From the NCBI GenBank assembly GCA_902806565.1, contig CADCXA010000027.1, positions 930,001 through 994,000 on the forward strand: 64,000 bases of DNA, written 5' to 3'. The position numbers and the translations under genes were made by a program. The DNA is from Hypoxylon rubiginosum. Lineage: Eukaryota; Ascomycota; Sordariomycetes; Xylariales; Hypoxylaceae. Below the pieces are notes generated by a model. It had not been told where the DNA came from, did no database searches, and saw only the letters and a list, made by a program, of their open reading frames with translations. Shown piece after piece: positions 43,164-54,887 of the stretch (position 1 is its first letter; each line of letters starts with the position of its first letter).

Positions 43164-45213
43164 TTATTTCAGAGAAACCTCTACTCTGCTGTCGCCCACC
43201 GGTCCCGTCTGGGCGAGGGTCGGTAGCAGGTAGGTAATGTCATCCCAAGGATGTCTGTACAAGCTGGTACGTAGCCGCTTCTGGTCAAGGTAATGCGCAA
43301 TCAGACCAATGCTTCGGCCCAACACGAACAGACCGTTCAGCACGCCCATCTTCATGTAGTCCTCAGCCTCTTCTTGGCTGAAGGCGCCGCAGCTCCTCAT
43401 CAGGTCGACGAAGCACACAGCAACGCAACCATCCACGTTTAGGATTAGGTTGTCCTTCTTGGAAGTGGTCACGGACTCAACAGCCAATGCGTAGTCCAGA
43501 AGCTTGTGGCTAGGGAATCTAGCCAAGACGTACTCCTTGACAAGCTCCACACGAAGATCCGGGTTGTTCCGGGACTTGATACGGTGACCAATACCCGGGA
43601 TGAGCTTGTTCTGCTTGCGCATGGTGTCGACGAATTCACGAGGGCTAAGGCCGTTATCCGCAGCCTTGCTGAACTCCTCTGCCGCACCATCTAGGGCACC
43701 ACCGAATCGGGAACCGATAGTAAGAAGACCAGAAACTAAAGAGCTAATGAGATCCTTGCCAGCACGGGTGGTGATGATAGTGTTCATAGCTCCGGAAACG
43801 GCAGGACCGTGGTCGGCAGTAAGCATAAGAACCATTTCTAGGAACTTGGAGGCGTATTCGGGTAGACGGCGGCGGAACCACAGAAGGGACATGACACCAC
43901 CAATACCGATGTCCTCTTTGAACACATCCGAGATAGGCATACCGGCGTAAAGGAGCTCTTGACCACGGTCATCAGAGATAGTAGAGATGAAGGCAGCAGG
44001 CTTTCGGATAAGACCGAGCTCCTGAGCCCACGAGTAGTCGATAGGGATCTTGGGCACGACTGGCTCGGGCTGGGGAACAATAGTCTTGTCCTGGACAAGT
44101 TTCTGGTAAACAGCAGCAACAACCTTGGGAAGATCCTCAAAGGTGTCGGGAACATGGAAACCAGCCTCCTTCATTTGCTTGTTCTTCATGGCAGCAGTCT
44201 CGAGTTGCGAGTTGGCAAAAGAACCGGCGTGACCGAACTGAACCTCGGTCTTGAACATGCTGGCACAAGTACCAATAGCCCATGCGATAATGGGCTTAGT
44301 GATAATACCCTGCTTCACGGCATCGATCACCTTGTATTCCTCGACACCACCGACTTCACCTAGTAGCAAGAGAATCTTGCACTCGGGGTCTTGTTGGTAT
44401 CTTAGCATGTGATCAATAAATGTGGTGCCCGGATATCTGTCACCACCAATGGCAATGCCTTCGTAGACACCGTCGGTATTCTGCGAGATGATGTTGTTCA
44501 ACTCGTTCGACATACCACCGGACTTGGAGACGTAGCCGACAGAGCCCTTGCGGTACAGCTTGGAGGCGACGATGTTGTCCATCATACCACCAGTGTTACC
44601 GATTTTGAAGCTGCCGGGCTTGATACCACCGACAGTGGCGGGACCAATAATGGTGACGCCCTTCTGCCTCGCGACATGAGCAATTTCTCGCGCACGCTGT
44701 CATGTGTTAGCATAATCTATTCAGGGGTTGTTGTGAATTGTGACGTATACTTACTCGCTCAGGCACACCCTCGGCAATAATAGCGATGGTCTTGATCTGG
44801 GGGAACTGCATCAGCTCCATAGTGGAGCTGTAGACACTTCGGGAGGAAGCAAAGTTGACTACTACGTCAACATCAGGGTGCTTGGCCATCGCCTTGGCCG
44901 ACTCCTGGTAAACCGGGAGCAGAGTCTCGCTAGTACCCCAGTACATCTTGCTGACAAACTGACCACCGAATGTGTAGATGATACCGGCAACCGAGGGTGT
45001 AGGTCGCTTGCAGATGAAGTCGAAGTCGAGCATACCCTGGACTGCTCGGTTCTGGAGACCGTATACAAAGCATCTCGTCTTGTTGTTGAATAGAGCGTGG
45101 GAGGGGAGGGGGCTCAGGGGTCGGCTAGGGGCAGCGAAGCGGGTGATGTTGTCGTTAGCAGACAACCCGCCATTCGCGGTGCCCTTAACACCGTTGGTGG
45201 TAGCGGAAGACAT
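43164..45213 (-). CDS. acl1: ATP-citrate lyase subunit 1
   Basis: Two exons (45213-44755, 44696-43164) encode 663 residues across a 58-bp intron with GTAAGT donor and CTAAC branch. The subunit contains the CoA-binding and succinyl-CoA-synthetase-alpha-like modules ([20 protein letters not shown]) with the phosphorylated histidine His309 in [10 protein letters not shown], followed by the citrate-synthase-like lyase domain ([18 protein letters not shown], then [12 protein letters not shown]). Together with subunit 2 it converts citrate, ATP and CoA to acetyl-CoA and oxaloacetate in the cytosol. Ascomycetes split into two genes what animals encode in one. acl2 lies divergently across about 3.3 kb. 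The start is the first ATG after the leader and gives the usual N-terminal variable tail before [20 protein letters not shown]. Confidence 0.96.
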
Positions 45214-48200
45214 CGTGATCGAGTAGGGTTCGACAAATATCCCTTCTGTGAATTTGGCAGCAATGTTAGCTTGGAACAACTCTATTTAGCTTCCAGATGC
45301 GATTGATGAGGAATCCAATTTCCCGCCCAGAGCAATGAATACCAACGGGCCACAAAATGGTGTACAATGGTTATTCCAATGGTTTTCAATAACCGGTTTA
45401 AACCCCCTCGTCACCGTGCTGTGAGGTATTGAAAACCAGAGCTTTTGCGCCCGGCTGAACCAAACCAGGAAGACTGGTCATAACCAGCGCAAGGCAAAGC
45501 TGCGATGTGTGACACTATACAGAGCCAGGCCCAAGCCAAGGTACTAACTAGTGATGTTCGAAAGGGGAATGTTGTAAATTCCACGTACCTCAGAATTGAC
45601 TAGTATTGAATTCAATCCGCTTGATTTTTTGCTTGCGCTGAAGACTGCAGAGAATTAGACGAAATTACAGTCCAAAGCCAACGGCGAAGAGGATATTCTC
45701 TTGAGGAAATGGGTATTTGGAGCGGGAGGTGTATTGAAAGGAAGGGGGAGTTTTCGGATTTGGTGAGCTTTCACAACGGGGATTATTTTTCTCAGGTGAG
45801 GACGAGCCCAGCTTTGATGGATGCAAGGTAGGACCCACCACCAGGGAACGGGCTCAGCAGGCGGGCATGCGGGCTGGCGGGCAGATACGCAGGGTAGGGG
45901 GTTAGGGTGTGCCGGATTAGGGGGGGTACCTCGGTGCGTCAAAGTGCGTAGGATGGGTATAGAATCCTTAGTAATTATACATATACATACCTCTTTATCT
46001 GTAGCGCTGGACTGTAAATAGAAAGAAGGGAATAGAGCGACGCAATTGCAATTCTTCTTTCCGCCTCTGTATGAAGTCGTGAGTCGTAAAGTCGTATGAG
46101 GATGTAGCTGTGAAATTTGTGTGGTTGCTATCACAACGTAGGAACCCACAAGGAGATTGTCCGGTAGGAAGAAAGAAAAAAAAGGTCTCGATCGGATTAG
46201 TTGGGGTAAATTTTTGTGAGGTTGTTGAATTTGGACCCCTTTCTTAGCCCAGCCAGCCAGAACAGCCAAAATCGAAAGGTGGAATGGTGGACGGCTGCAA
46301 GACTAAAGGTACATACATAGTATTTTGTCGGTGTCGAGCTCGTTGGTCCAATTGTGACGCCGTTTTGGCTTCCGCTTGCCTGGGCCCTGTTGATCCTGCA
46401 TAATCCTGCTAGGTTACTACATGTAAACTGCAGTGTTGGCCAACGGGGGTTTTTTTGGGTGAGCTGGTGAGCTGGTGAGCTGGTGAACTGGTGAGGTGCT
46501 GGTTGGGTACCTCTGCTTGGTGCTTAGTGCTTGGTGCTTGGGTCGAACACCCCACCAAAGGCGGTAGAGGTACATGTACCTGTAGCTGGTGCTTCCGTCT
46601 CCGCTCTGCGCGGTCCGCACTTTCGCGGGTACTGGTACCTCGGACCTTAACATCTACTCCCTTCGACAACTCACTTCGAGTCCCTCTTCATCTCACCTCA
46701 TCCCACAGCAGAGACCAAGATAATTCTTTTCCCCCTTTTTAGATCAGCAAAGTGCGTATCAAAACCTCACTTCAATACCATGTAATCGGATGAAACTTCA
46801 TCATAAGAAACATTAAGACCATATTAACAAACCAATAGTCATAGATGACTATTGAGAAAAATTGAAACAAAACAATATCAAACCTCTATAGCAAAGAGTC
46901 CTCAGTTCTCTCTCGGGTATACAGATTGCCTCCTTCACTTGAACGGGATCAGCTGTGTCCCCCTTTGATCGGCCAACCATTTCCGGGGTAGTGATAGTCG
47001 ACGACATTGTCAATTTGCAAATTGGCATATATTTGCCGGATAGTCCCCAATATCTAACTCCGGAGGAGTTATATGCGCATGTTTCGCCTTGTGCGACATC
47101 TCATCGGGCGATGAAGATAGCAAGGCGGGATCTTCGCACCATCAATTACTCCGTATCCTTTTTCAGCTCAGCCTGCACGGCCTGATGGGCTTGCACTGGC
47201 AATAACATCAAGGAAGCAAAGGATTGGATACTCCCCAGAATCCCCATGCTGACCGATCCTTGGCCTCAAATTTTGGATGATACGGTAAGACTGAGCTGCC
47301 AATAGTAAGTCGGCATCGGCCCTCGAAAGGAAGACGTAAGTCAGCCCCGACCGGCGCCTACGGTCGTGATAGTGAAGCTGATGCTAGATGGGATTGATGA
47401 CATGATGCCCCAGTAATACGGACGTTGAAGTAATAAATCCTAGTCCCAGTCTCAGTTCCAGTGTACGATAGCAAAAGCCACAATCGGGGATCATGGGCTC
47501 TTGATATCCCATTATCCATCCCACTCCCACGGATTTCGAGGTGGTGGTAAAATCGTGTAAGCCGGTAAGATAGAGAGGTACCTGGTAGTACCGAAGAGAG
47601 CGGTAGGGAGTAGCGGTGATCGATGGTGTTGGGGTACCTGTACAAGACCCCTCCGGTTGCTGACCGGGCGTGCGAGGATCTCCCCAAAGGTTTTGGCGTT
47701 TTAGCGTCTCCCCGTACCGCTACCTGGTCTAGCGCCCCCTCCAAAAAGTCAATTCAGGGTACCCACTCACACCTAACACACCCACCAAGATGGCGCGGAC
47801 TGGAGGGTTGGAGGGTTTAGTTGGGTACAATACCAGCTCAGGCAATAGCCTTGCGCCGGAGGGTTGAGATGCGGTGCTCAAGGGGTCCGGCCAAAGAAAA
47901 AAAAAAGGGACTGGACCTGACTTGCTTGACCTTGGTGGGAAGCTTCGCACCTCACAAGATTTTCGACTGTCGTCTCCAAATTCTTTGCGGTCAACACTTG
48001 TTGCTTTGCTTTTGTAATCTCGATCTCGGTCTCAAGTCCAATCCCAACTTTTTTTTACCAATTCATCTAGTCGTATCGTGACTTTCGTTTCGACTCCTTT
48101 TTTTTGAAACTCCCACTTGAGAGAATTCAATTTGTGACGAGGTAAGAAAAGAGAAAGAAAAAATAGAACGGGGTGACATCGTCAATCCCCTCATCCTCCC

Positions 48201-48496
48201 ACTCTCCTAATTCTCGTCCCCGTTCCCCCGTCTTCGTTCCGAAGCCTGTACACTCCTGGACACTTGCACCAAAATCCTACATGTACCTTCGCCTTTCAGC
48301 TCCGGCCCCGAGTAGTCCGCGTCTGGTCTCTTCTCTTTTACACTTGTAATTCCACTTAGAAACCAGAGGAAAGGGTCCCAAGACAGCACGCAGTCACTGA
48401 TCACCTTGACTTCTAGACATCGATTAGCTCCTCTCAAGCAAGAACATAGGACGGAATTGAAAACTTACCTCTCGCAACCAACTTCTCCTCACCGCA
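45214..48496. promoter_or_regulatory. Divergent acl1-acl2 intergenic region (3.28 kb)
   Basis: This head-to-head interval should hold the promoters of both ATP-citrate lyase subunits. It includes a 9-bp GAGCTGGTG repeat at 46461-46496, TTGGTGCTT-like repeats near 46515-46545, and long pyrimidine tracts next to acl2 (about 47930-48490). The reading frames inside (for example 45655-46269 minus) are low-complexity and unconvincing. Co-regulation from this region is an inference from gene order. Confidence 0.6.
46461..46496. repeat. GAGCTGGTG tandem repeat
   Basis: Three near-perfect 9-bp units followed by a diverged fourth (GAACTGGTG) lie in the acl1-acl2 intergenic region. Confidence 0.9.
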
Positions 48497-50506
48497 ATGT
48501 CCGCCAAAGCCATTTTCGAGGCCGACGGCAAGGCCATCCTCAACTACCACCTCACTCGTGCTCCCGTCATCAAGCCGAGTCCTCTTCCCACGCCGACAAA
48601 GCACAACCCTCCGCCGAGGTTGGCCTCGCTTAGCTTCCCCGAGGATCAAGATGTCAACGCGGTGCTGGACCAGGCCGAGATCACCTACCCGTGGCTGCTC
48701 CACGCCGGCGCCAAGTTCGTAGCAAAGCCCGACCAACTGATCAAGAGACGAGGCAAGAGTGGTCTTCTGGCTCTGAACAAGCCTTGGCCTGAAGCGAAGG
48801 CTTGGATTGCTGAGCGCGCCGCCAAGGTGCAGAAGGTTGAGCACACAGAAGGTGTTCTGCGTCAGTTCCTGGTCGAGCCGTTCGTGCCTCACCCGGATGG
48901 TACCGAATATTACATCAACATCAACTCAGTTCGAGATGTGAGTGCAGTTATTTTCCTTTTGAATGTTTTGCGCTGCTTTCGTCGATCTTTATTTTATGCC
49001 CGACTTCCTTATCGGGAAAATTATTCCATGGCTGTCGGCCAGTGCATGAAGGGGGGCAACCCCAGTAATGCTGGAGATGATGGAAGATATGTGGCATAAT
49101 TGTGGAATGCAGTGTGTGGGAGAGTGGGAGAGTGAGAGAGGAATGCGATGTGTTAGCAGGAAATGTGTGTCCTTATCACAATGAGCGCATCAAGCGGTGC
49201 TGCCGTATTCTTATTTGACTCGGAAATTCAGGAGTAGCCCGGCGCCTACGGGCGAACGGAGACTAAACCACATGCACTCCCGTTGCATCCACTTCACCCA
49301 CTTCCTGCAATCATAACAGCCCCTACACACCAGGCACCAGACACCAGATACCAGATGCCACACAGCCATACCATATTATCCTACATACCATACTACTTCA
49401 CACGTGTCAACCCCCTTTCCATCATTATCAGTAACCAATCAACTGTTCATATTCATATATACTGACTTCGGAATTAATAGGGCGACTGGATTCTCTTCAC
49501 GCACGAAGGAGGTGTTGATGTTGGTGATGTTGATGCTAAGGCCGAGAAGCTTCTTATTCCTGTCGACCTTTCACAATATCCTTCCAACGAGGAGATTGCT
49601 AGCACGCTGCTAAAGAAGGTCCCCAAGGGCGTTCACAATGTCTTGGTTGACTTCATCACCCGCCTATACGCCGTCTATGTGGACTGCCAGTTCACCTACC
49701 TCGAGATCAACCCCTTAGTCGTCATTCCCAATGCTGAGGCCACGTCCGCCGATGTCTTTTTCCTCGATCTTGCTGCGAAGCTGGATCAAACCGCCGACTT
49801 TGAGTGCGGTGTGAAATGGGCTATCGCACGCTCTCCTGCTAACCTGGGTATTACCGCTGTTGCAAGTGTAGGCGACAAGGTCAGCGTTGATGCTGGTCCT
49901 CCGATGGAATTTCCCGCGCCTTTCGGTCGTGAGCTAACCAAGGAGGAGGCTTACATCGCTGAACTTGACGCCAAGACTGGTGCCTCTCTGAAGCTGACCG
50001 TGCTGAACCCCAACGGCCGTATCTGGACCTTGGTTGCTGGTGGTGGTGCTTCCGTTGTCTACGCTGATGCTATCGCATCCGCGGGCTTCGCCGACGACTT
50101 AGCCAACTATGGCGAATACTCTGGTGCCCCTACTGAGTCCCAGACTTACTACTATGCCCGAACAGTATTAGATCTTATGCTGCGCGCGCCTATGGACCCC
50201 AAGGGCAAGGTCCTGTTCATTGGTGGTGGTATTGCCAACTTCACCAACGTCGCTTCTACATTCAAGGGTGTCATCAGGGCGCTCCGCGAATATGCTAAGA
50301 CCCTCAACGAGCACAACGTCCAAATTTGGGTGCGTCGTGCGGGTCCTAACTATCAAGAAGGTCTTAAGAACATGAAGGCAGCGACACAAGAACTCGGCCT
50401 CACTGCCAAGATCTTCGGCCCTGAGATGCACGTTTCTGGTATTGTGCCTCTTGCGCTTATCCCTGGCCGATGGGAAGCGAGCAATGTACAAGAATTCCAA
50501 GGTTAA
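48497..50506 (+). CDS. acl2: ATP-citrate lyase subunit 2
   Basis: Two exons (48497-48937, 49481-50506) encode 488 residues. The N-terminal ATP-grasp module ([19 protein letters not shown] to the [10 protein letters not shown] strand) and the succinyl-CoA-synthetase-beta-like part ([20 protein letters not shown]) are split by a 543-bp intron at 48938-49480, far longer than others here, but phase 0 on both sides and leaving the conserved [18 protein letters not shown] intact. The C-terminal citrate-binding region contains [14 protein letters not shown] and [14 protein letters not shown]. It partners with Acl1 to form the cytosolic hetero-oligomer. The ATG is preceded by a long C/T-rich leader. 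The gene ends EFQG with no extension. Confidence 0.95.
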
Positions 50507-51132
50507 ATATAACCACACGTGTACGAAGATTCCCCCTTTAGCTGTAGAGAACGTGCGGATGTTCGACATGATGGCATGGTTTTACGGGCGATTACCTAGA
50601 GACGGATTTGTATGCTTGGCGGTAGAGGCTCTGATCTAGTCAACCTAGGCCTGATCATTTAGCATTATGCTGGGAAGAGTGGCTAGTTGTATCTAGTACT
50701 TCAGGCGTCGAGCAAAAATAAACAATAGACTGGCGTAATTTTCCAACCCTTCTCTTGAATCTTTAAGTTCTCTTCATTATCATACTGGAACTGAATATTA
50801 CTACAGCTACCTCGAAAATTCTCAATATTCAGGAGGGCTGCTGTTAGGAGCCTAATTTATTGTACGACATAGGACTCAGTGGACCCGAGATTTCCGTATA
50901 GTGGATTGAAGGATATTTCTATGCCACGGCACATCTTGTCGCATTTCAAAAAGAAAGACTATCCACAATGACTTTCGTAATTCATAACAGTGCTATTCTA
51001 AAGCAAGACGCAAACGTCGTAAGTCATATGTCCTCGTATCCAGGAAGAAGGTATCCTAGAGGATAAAATATTTTTCCGCCAACCCTTCCCTCTCTCTCTG
51101 TCTTAGATATGGGAAGCAGAGGCGATGCCAAC
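50507..51132. other. Intergenic between convergent acl2 and GH79 genes
   Basis: The 3' flanks of both genes; nothing else seen. Confidence 0.5.
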
Positions 51133-53037
51133 CTATAGCATCAAAACTCCGACTACCAGCGCAACACTGATCTGGAAGAGGCAGGCAGACCCGTTGTTCG
51201 TCGGGTCGCCTAGTTTCGTGGCCTCAGCCCTATGGGGATTATCTGTACTGGTAGATGACGGAGGTGGCTGAGCCGGGTTCTCAACGCCGGGCGACTGTGC
51301 TGCACAACTACCAACCGCTTCTTTCTCCTTCGTCCCGCTAGTGCTACCGCTGCTATTGCTGCCGCCCACTCTCCTACCGAGGCTCGCGACAACCGCTTCC
51401 GAGTCCCGCAGCGAGAAGCTAGCTTTGCCGTCGCCCGCAACCTGGACCGTCTGCTGCCCGCTGTAGCCGTCGTCCGCGACCCGCGTCGGCGTGCCGTCGC
51501 CGCTCCGCTCGAAGCTCAGGCCGTTCCAGGTCGTGTTCGCGGTCGCGTCCGCGCCGGCGCTCGTCAGGTACGACAGGTACACCGTCTGCCCAGCCGCGGA
51601 AGCCGGTAGCTGCAGCTGCACGGAAACGCGGCCCTTTTCTTCCTGCGGCGTGCTGCTGTTGGCCATCTTCCCGTTTACCACGGCCACGGACGCCAGCTGC
51701 GATTGCTGGTACACGGCGTACGCGCGGACGTAGTCTTCGTAGCCGGGCGGGTACTGCGCGATTCGGTACTGCGAGATCTGGGTCTGGGCTTCGGTCTGCG
51801 CCGCAGCACCACCGCACGATGACGACGACGACATCGGCCCGACGACTTGGTCGAAAGCGGCGATGCCGTAGTACAGGGGGCGCACGTGCGGCGGGCGGCC
51901 GTACATGGCGACGGGCTGCCAGGCGCTCGCGTTCGAGTTGTCCGTCATGTGGAAGCCGACGGCGGCGACGCCGGCGCCGGCCGTGTACAGCAGGAAGTTG
52001 AGGGTCCAGAGCGCGGCGCCGAACGTGTCCGTCACGCCCGCGAGCCCGATGGGCCCTACGACGCCCATCTCGCGCAGCGCGTAGGGGTACGGCGTCTGCG
52101 CCGCTTGGCCTACCTGCTCCAGCCACGCCGCGAACTGGTCCTCGGTCGTCCGCAGCTGCGTCAGGCGCGCCAGCGAGACGGGGTAGCCCGACACGCCGAT
52201 GTAGTAGTAGTAGTCGTGCTGGTTCCACGCGCTCAGGTACGGGAGCGCGGGATCGGCGGCGGTGGCGGCAGCGGCTTGGCCGATGCCGAAGCGCACGAGG
52301 TCGGCGATCTGGAAGTCGGTGCCGATCGTGGACGCAGTGGCGGCGGCCTCGAAGAAGCTGCTCGGGATGTCTCCGCGGGGCTCGAGGACCTGCTCGTGGA
52401 TCGCCGACGCCCTGTCCAGCCACTGCTGGGTGTAGGCCTGGCCGCCCCACTGGCCGGTTCGGAAGCCGTTCTGCAGGTATAGGTCGGGCTCGTTTCCGAT
52501 CTCGAAGGACGTGACGTTTAGGTTCGGACAGTTGGAGAGAACCTGCTCTGCCATCGCCGTGATCCGTTCGATGTAGTCGGGCTGCTGATACGCCAGGTTC
52601 AGGCCCCAGGTCACGGTCGTCCCCTTCGGCAGGCGGTTCGCGGTCTCGAAGAAGCGGGGACCGATTAGCATGCTGTCTGGTTTGAACAGTCCGCTCCCGG
52701 TCGCGCTAGGATTGTTGGTCCATGTCCAGTTGGTTTGGGTCTCGTCGAAGATCATATAATCTTGGGTGTTTCCGCCGATTCGGACGTGAGGTGGCTTTCC
52801 GGCGTAGCTGGCGAGGTTGTTGAGGAGGTTAAGGGTGAAGTTGTTCGGCTCTGCCGCGCCCGTAAACGAGAAGAGGTTAGACGATTCTATGCCAAAACCT
52901 GCAAATGCCGGGTCTATGGGTGGTGAGATATCTGGAGGAGGTTTCGAAGAAGGCTCGAGTCGTATGATGTCTTCTGCTGCCGCAAAGGCAGCCCAAGAAA
53001 TATGACAGAAAAAAAGCGCCATGCTAATGAACTCCAT
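51133..53037 (-). CDS. Secreted GH79-type glycoside hydrolase, probably GPI-anchored
   Basis: A single exon encodes 634 residues from the ATG at 53037; an in-frame ATG at 53064 adds nine residues before the same signal peptide. MEFISMALFFCHISWAAFAAA is the signal peptide. The catalytic barrel contains RIGGNTQDYM, the acid/base in SFEIGNEPDLYL (Glu183) and the nucleophile in ALREMGVVGP (Glu323), the arrangement of clan GH-A family 79 (beta-glucuronidase / heparanase-like). A beta-rich C-terminal domain (from about 400) matches the GH79 accessory domain. Past residue 560 a Ser/Gly-rich linker leads to a hydrophobic end (ACLFQISVALVVGVLML) preceded by NNGS, a plausible GPI signal. The expected substrate is glucuronidated wall or arabinogalactan side chains; this is not determined by sequence. 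GC-rich with strong codon bias, which creates long ORFs in other frames. Confidence 0.87.
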   Translation of the reverse strand: MEFISMALFFCHISWAAFAAAEDIIRLEPSSKPPPDISPPIDPAFAGFGIESSNLFSFTGAAEPNNFTLNLLNNLASYAGKPPHVRIGGNTQDYMIFDETQTNWTWTNNPSATGSGLFKPDSMLIGPRFFETANRLPKGTTVTWGLNLAYQQPDYIERITAMAEQVLSNCPNLNVTSFEIGNEPDLYLQNGFRTGQWGGQAYTQQWLDRASAIHEQVLEPRGDIPSSFFEAAATASTIGTDFQIADLVRFGIGQAAAATAADPALPYLSAWNQHDYYYYIGVSGYPVSLARLTQLRTTEDQFAAWLEQVGQAAQTPYPYALREMGVVGPIGLAGVTDTFGAALWTLNFLLYTAGAGVAAVGFHMTDNSNASAWQPVAMYGRPPHVRPLYYGIAAFDQVVGPMSSSSSCGGAAAQTEAQTQISQYRIAQYPPGYEDYVRAYAVYQQSQLASVAVVNGKMANSSTPQEEKGRVSVQLQLPASAAGQTVYLSYLTSAGADATANTTWNGLSFERSGDGTPTRVADDGYSGQQTVQVAGDGKASFSLRDSEAVVASLGRRVGGSNSSGSTSGTKEKEAVGSCAAQSPGVENPAQPPPSSTSTDNPHRAEATKLGDPTNNGSACLFQISVALVVGVLML

Positions 53038-54887
53038 TTTGCTGAATCTTCTATATGTATGCATTGAGGGAAGAAATCGGAAAGAAAACAAGATGCGAGA
53101 ATGCGAAATAAGAAGGGGAAGGAACGAGTGAGAGAGGACTTAGTGGTGGGCAGGACCGGCAATCACTGGCATCATTTGTACTAGGCCGGACATGACTATA
53201 TCGAAAGGAAACAGGAGACAAGTTTGTATCCAAATGTAAAGAGGACAAGTTGTGAGAGTCGAAGTCTTATCAAACACTCGTCAATGACGCATGTTAAGAT
53301 GAGACATGGAGACCCATCGGATGAGATGAAGTGTAACTATACGGGAAATTCCCGTCGACGGTTGCATACAGATACCTATCAGAAATTCTCCAATGCAAAC
53401 TTATGAAACATAGGTGACTGTGATTGCGATTGGAATATGACAAGAATCAGTCAGAACAATGTGATTGCCATGGCATTGGTGTATATTATGCGTTATTGAC
53501 CTATTAATCGGTCTACCGTATTTCCTAGTTATTCAGTCTTCGAATAGTACCAATCTCTTGGGAAATACATGTAGGTACTTACAAACTTCAAATGTGCTTG
53601 AAAACGTGAGTTCTCGTTGGACGACACCGTTATCTCCGTAGCAACTTACCATATATAAGGGAATTTACCTACATGTAGGTATGCATCTCCTAGGTAGGGT
53701 CTCTTGGATAAGGTCTACCCTAATGCCAGTGATTCTGCATGCACGTTTAACTTAGATGGAGGTACAGAGTGGTGCATACAAAACATCGATAAATGCATTA
53801 GTTGCACTAATTAGAAAGAGCGAGTAGAAGGTAACTAAAGAAATAGCATGGGTAAAAGAAAAGCAGTTGAGGTTTAAGCCAACTTATATGAGATGGAGCT
53901 CAACTTTTAGACCTTTGGTCTCTTTCTGGGTATTAGGTGTTGCCAGGAATTACAAGCTCCCATCTCTGGCAGCATATGACAAGGTTAGACAATTTTAAAT
54001 ATTATCCGAGGACAAGATGCCAAATAGTATTACATACTCTGCCGGGTTCTAAGATCTTAGAGTCTTCGTAGATACCTACCTTGAAAGGCCTCCTCTCGAA
54101 ATTCTTTAGCCAGCACTGGAGTCAAGTCGAGTCTTCCGGTTTACCCCTATCTCTAACTTATCCTTTATCAGCCTTACTAAAACCACCTAGGTACCGTTTC
54201 AGCTTATCCTACATGTATATGTACCTATCACTCACAGTATTTGTTTGCCTTAGAGGCTGGCGCGGTACAAGCTATATAATGACAAGCGTTCCAGTCCAAG
54301 GGAGACTCGCAGGCAACCCCTATGGTAATTCAACACTGTTAACAAGTGTCTGGGGGTCCTCATAACCGATTAGGCACTTCATGGAGCATTATGCCTACTG
54401 TTTGCTGTGCAAAAAGCGAAGGCATGACTAGCATTCATGTTAAGCGTCCCCGAACGATTTATCTCATAATTAGAATTCTACCCCTATAATGACAACCTCC
54501 ATATACATGGGCTCTACTAACGGTTCCCAATCATATTATACCGTAAAGACCTGAAAATGCATATCTTCTAGAAGGCAAAATTGAAAACGAGAATCATGAA
54601 GACACAGTCTTGTTCCTTTTTGCATTTGCTCTCAGGGGTAAATACAGGCCCAGTAGTAATAAGACTGTGCTGAGTAATGGTCGATTGCACCATTTTAACG
54701 CCATACCGAAGACCGGTCTATAATTCGCTAGTTCTCTACGCCGTGCGGAGTCGATGCGAATATCGTAGCTCCTTGCATTTGCAACAACAGAGAAATCCTG
54801 GTTCCAGGTTGTCTCGAGACGTATTTATCATATATAGAACACCATTCCGCAAAGGAATTCTAGGCGCGTTAAAATATTAGATCCGTC
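53038..54887. other. Intergenic, divergent promoters of GH79 and GST genes
   Basis: Head-to-head spacer of about 1.85 kb. Contains the perfect 16-bp palindrome TACCTACATGTAGGTA at 53666-53681 and an ACCTAGGT core at 54185-54192. No gene is supported. Confidence 0.5.

Noticed and set aside
45655..46269. 204-codon minus-strand ORF between acl1 and acl2
   Set aside because: Low-complexity, Pro/Ser/Phe-rich and unrelated to anything I recognise; most likely promoter sequence.
51419..52450. 343-codon ORF overlapping the GH79 gene in another frame
   Set aside because: An Arg/Pro/Ala-rich frame-shadow of GC-rich coding sequence; GH79 motifs are in the other frame.
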